DNA of 6,330 nt, from the NCBI GenBank assembly GCA_937877765.1, contig CALGBN010000227.1, positions 1 to 6,330 on the forward strand, given 5' to 3'. How positions within the stretch are numbered: the first letter of the stretch is position 1; every line of letters begins with the position of its first letter. The DNA comes from Candidatus Bathyarchaeota archaeon (lineage in GTDB: Archaea; Thermoproteota; Bathyarchaeia; TCS64). Shown here piece after piece: positions 5,471-6,330 of this stretch. The position numbers were made by a program, and so were the translations under genes. The notes beneath the pieces were generated by a model. That model did no database searches, was not told the DNA's origin, and saw only the letters and a program-made list of their open reading frames with translations.

Positions 5471-6296
5471 ATGGTCACTTACTACGAAGCTGATGTTCTC
5501 ATTATAGGCAGTGGAGGCGCTGGGCTTAGGGCAGCCATAGAGGCAGAAGCCCGAGGTGCCAACGTACTGATTGTCAGCAAGGCAGCCACAGGCATGAAGA
5601 ATGCTACAATAGTCGCAAACGGTAGTTTCAGAGCCGCTGTGGACGGATACACGGTTGAAGAACACCGACAAGTCACCATGGAAGGAGGAAAACACCTCAA
5701 CGACCCAGCTCTCGTAGATGTACTGGTATCTGAAGGCGCTGAGCAGCTACTTGAGCTCAGAAAATACGGTGTAGCAATCACTACCAGATACGGTAACGTG
5801 CTCTGCGGAGACAACCCAGAGGCAAGGGGACTCGGATTCATCCAGCCCATGGTCAAGTATCTTAAGGAAAGAGGCGTCCAGCTCGTAGACAAGTGCACAA
5901 TAACAGAGCTAATCAAGGAAAACAACAGAGTCATAGGAGCCGTAGGACTCAGAGACGAACCAGTAGTATTCAAGGCAGGGGCAACCATCCTAGCAGCAGG
6001 AGGCTCAGCCGGAGTCTACAGTAGAACCGATTGTCCCGTGGATATTGCGGGTGATGGGTATGCTTTGGCGTATATGGCTGGTGCAACCCTCCGAGACATG
6101 GAGTATATCCAGTTTACACCAGTGGCTGTCGCAGAGAAAGGTTACCCAGGCTTCGCCATGTATGGAAACATAGTAGACAAGGGCACACTGCGTAACAGTC
6201 TAGGTGAGGATATTGTCGAGAAGCATGGAATCACCCAGCGACCACTAACCACAATGGCAAGGGACCATCTGAGCAGAGCCATAATGACCGAAGTAC
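5471..6296 (+). CDS. FAD-dependent fumarate reductase/succinate dehydrogenase/aspartate oxidase-like flavoprotein, 3' truncated
   Basis: The first 275 residues are present; family members usually have 450-600. A Rossmann FAD site opens the protein (DVLIIGSGGAGLRAA, G13-x-G15-G16-x-G18, acceptor strand ending VLIVSK). A second FAD segment, ATILAAGG, lies at 171-178. GDGYALAYMAGA (194-205) and RDMEYIQFTPV (208-218) are typical of the FrdA/SdhA/NadB superfamily. RDHLSRAI (264-271) is the usual arginine-rich stretch ahead of the capping-domain motifs. Two residues differ from FrdA/SdhA: the histidine of QFHPTG is Thr (T216), and the covalent-FAD histidine position appears to be Ala (A45). Flavin is therefore probably non-covalent and the substrate may not be fumarate or succinate. 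No ribosome site precedes ATG 5471, so it is probably leaderless. Genomic sequence ends at 6296; the remaining open frame is adapter. Confidence 0.88.
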
Positions 6297-6330
6297 CTGT
6301 CTCTTATACACATCTCCGAGCCCACGAGAC
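6297..6330 (+). other. Untrimmed Illumina Nextera transposase adapter (not genomic)
   Basis: The last 34 bases start with the 19-base Tn5 mosaic-end sequence CTGTCTCTTATACACATCT and continue CCGAGCCCACGAGAC, which is exactly the Nextera Read 2 adapter as seen when reads run through short inserts. In the flavoprotein frame it encodes most of PVSYTHLRAHE, a peptide familiar as contamination in metagenome-derived protein sets. The contig was therefore built from incompletely trimmed reads, and native sequence stops at 6296. Confidence 0.97.

Noticed and set aside
5482..5988. Long open frame (168 codons) on the minus strand under the flavoprotein
   Set aside because: It is antisense to a clear FAD-binding domain, its translation is low-complexity Ser/Leu/Pro-rich, and it arises because the gene there avoids G/T-ending codons.
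6297..6315. A Tn5/IS50-like mosaic end at the right edge
   Set aside because: The 19-base mosaic end is followed directly by the Nextera adapter tail and then the contig end, so it is library adapter and not a resident transposon.

Overview
The window is a contig end from an archaeon, probably a metagenome-assembled or single-cell genome. The archaeal call rests on three things. TATA-like boxes lie about 25 bases ahead of several starts that lack a Shine-Dalgarno site, which suggests leaderless transcripts. Perfect anti-16S Shine-Dalgarno matches occur at other genes. The gene families also fit: DUF39/COG1900, a zinc-ribbon protein with proline hinges, and a CPBP membrane protein. Base composition is moderate. 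An Asgard-type (Thorarchaeia-like) source is possible, but the sequence alone does not settle it.

Layout. Positions 1-572 (+) hold the last codons of an unidentified, possibly flavodoxin-like gene, followed with no gap by a MarR-family regulator starting at TTG. Positions 569-3161 (-) carry three co-directional genes. In transcription order these are a small two-helix membrane protein with a coiled-coil tail, a 476-residue zinc-ribbon protein of unknown function, and a Nudix hydrolase. The Nudix gene converges on marR and their stop codons overlap. A divergent promoter region (3162-3301) leads to an unusual gene at 3302-4057 (+). It joins the first ~100 residues of a DUF39/COG1900 (homocysteine-forming) protein to a tandem ACT-like region resembling the regulatory tail of aspartate kinase, and it appears to start at AUA. 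It converges, again with a 4-base stop overlap, on a CPBP-family membrane protein (4054-4893, -) that lacks the expected metal-binding histidines. A second divergent region leads to a cysteine-containing ATC-hydrolase-like protein and then an FAD-dependent fumarate reductase/aspartate oxidase-like flavoprotein. The flavoprotein is cut by the contig end.

The last 34 bases (6297-6330) are not genomic. They are the Illumina Nextera transposase adapter, left untrimmed, so the flavoprotein's true C-terminus is missing and the translated tail PVSYTHLRAHE is artefactual.

Functional links are tentative. The DUF39-ACT gene joins two parts of aspartate-family metabolism: aspartate kinase feedback control and homocysteine formation from aspartate semialdehyde. 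The last two genes share a nearly identical promoter-like element at the same distance from their starts, so they are probably expressed in parallel. No RNA gene, CRISPR array or insertion sequence was seen. No gene-free stretch exceeds 300 bases.
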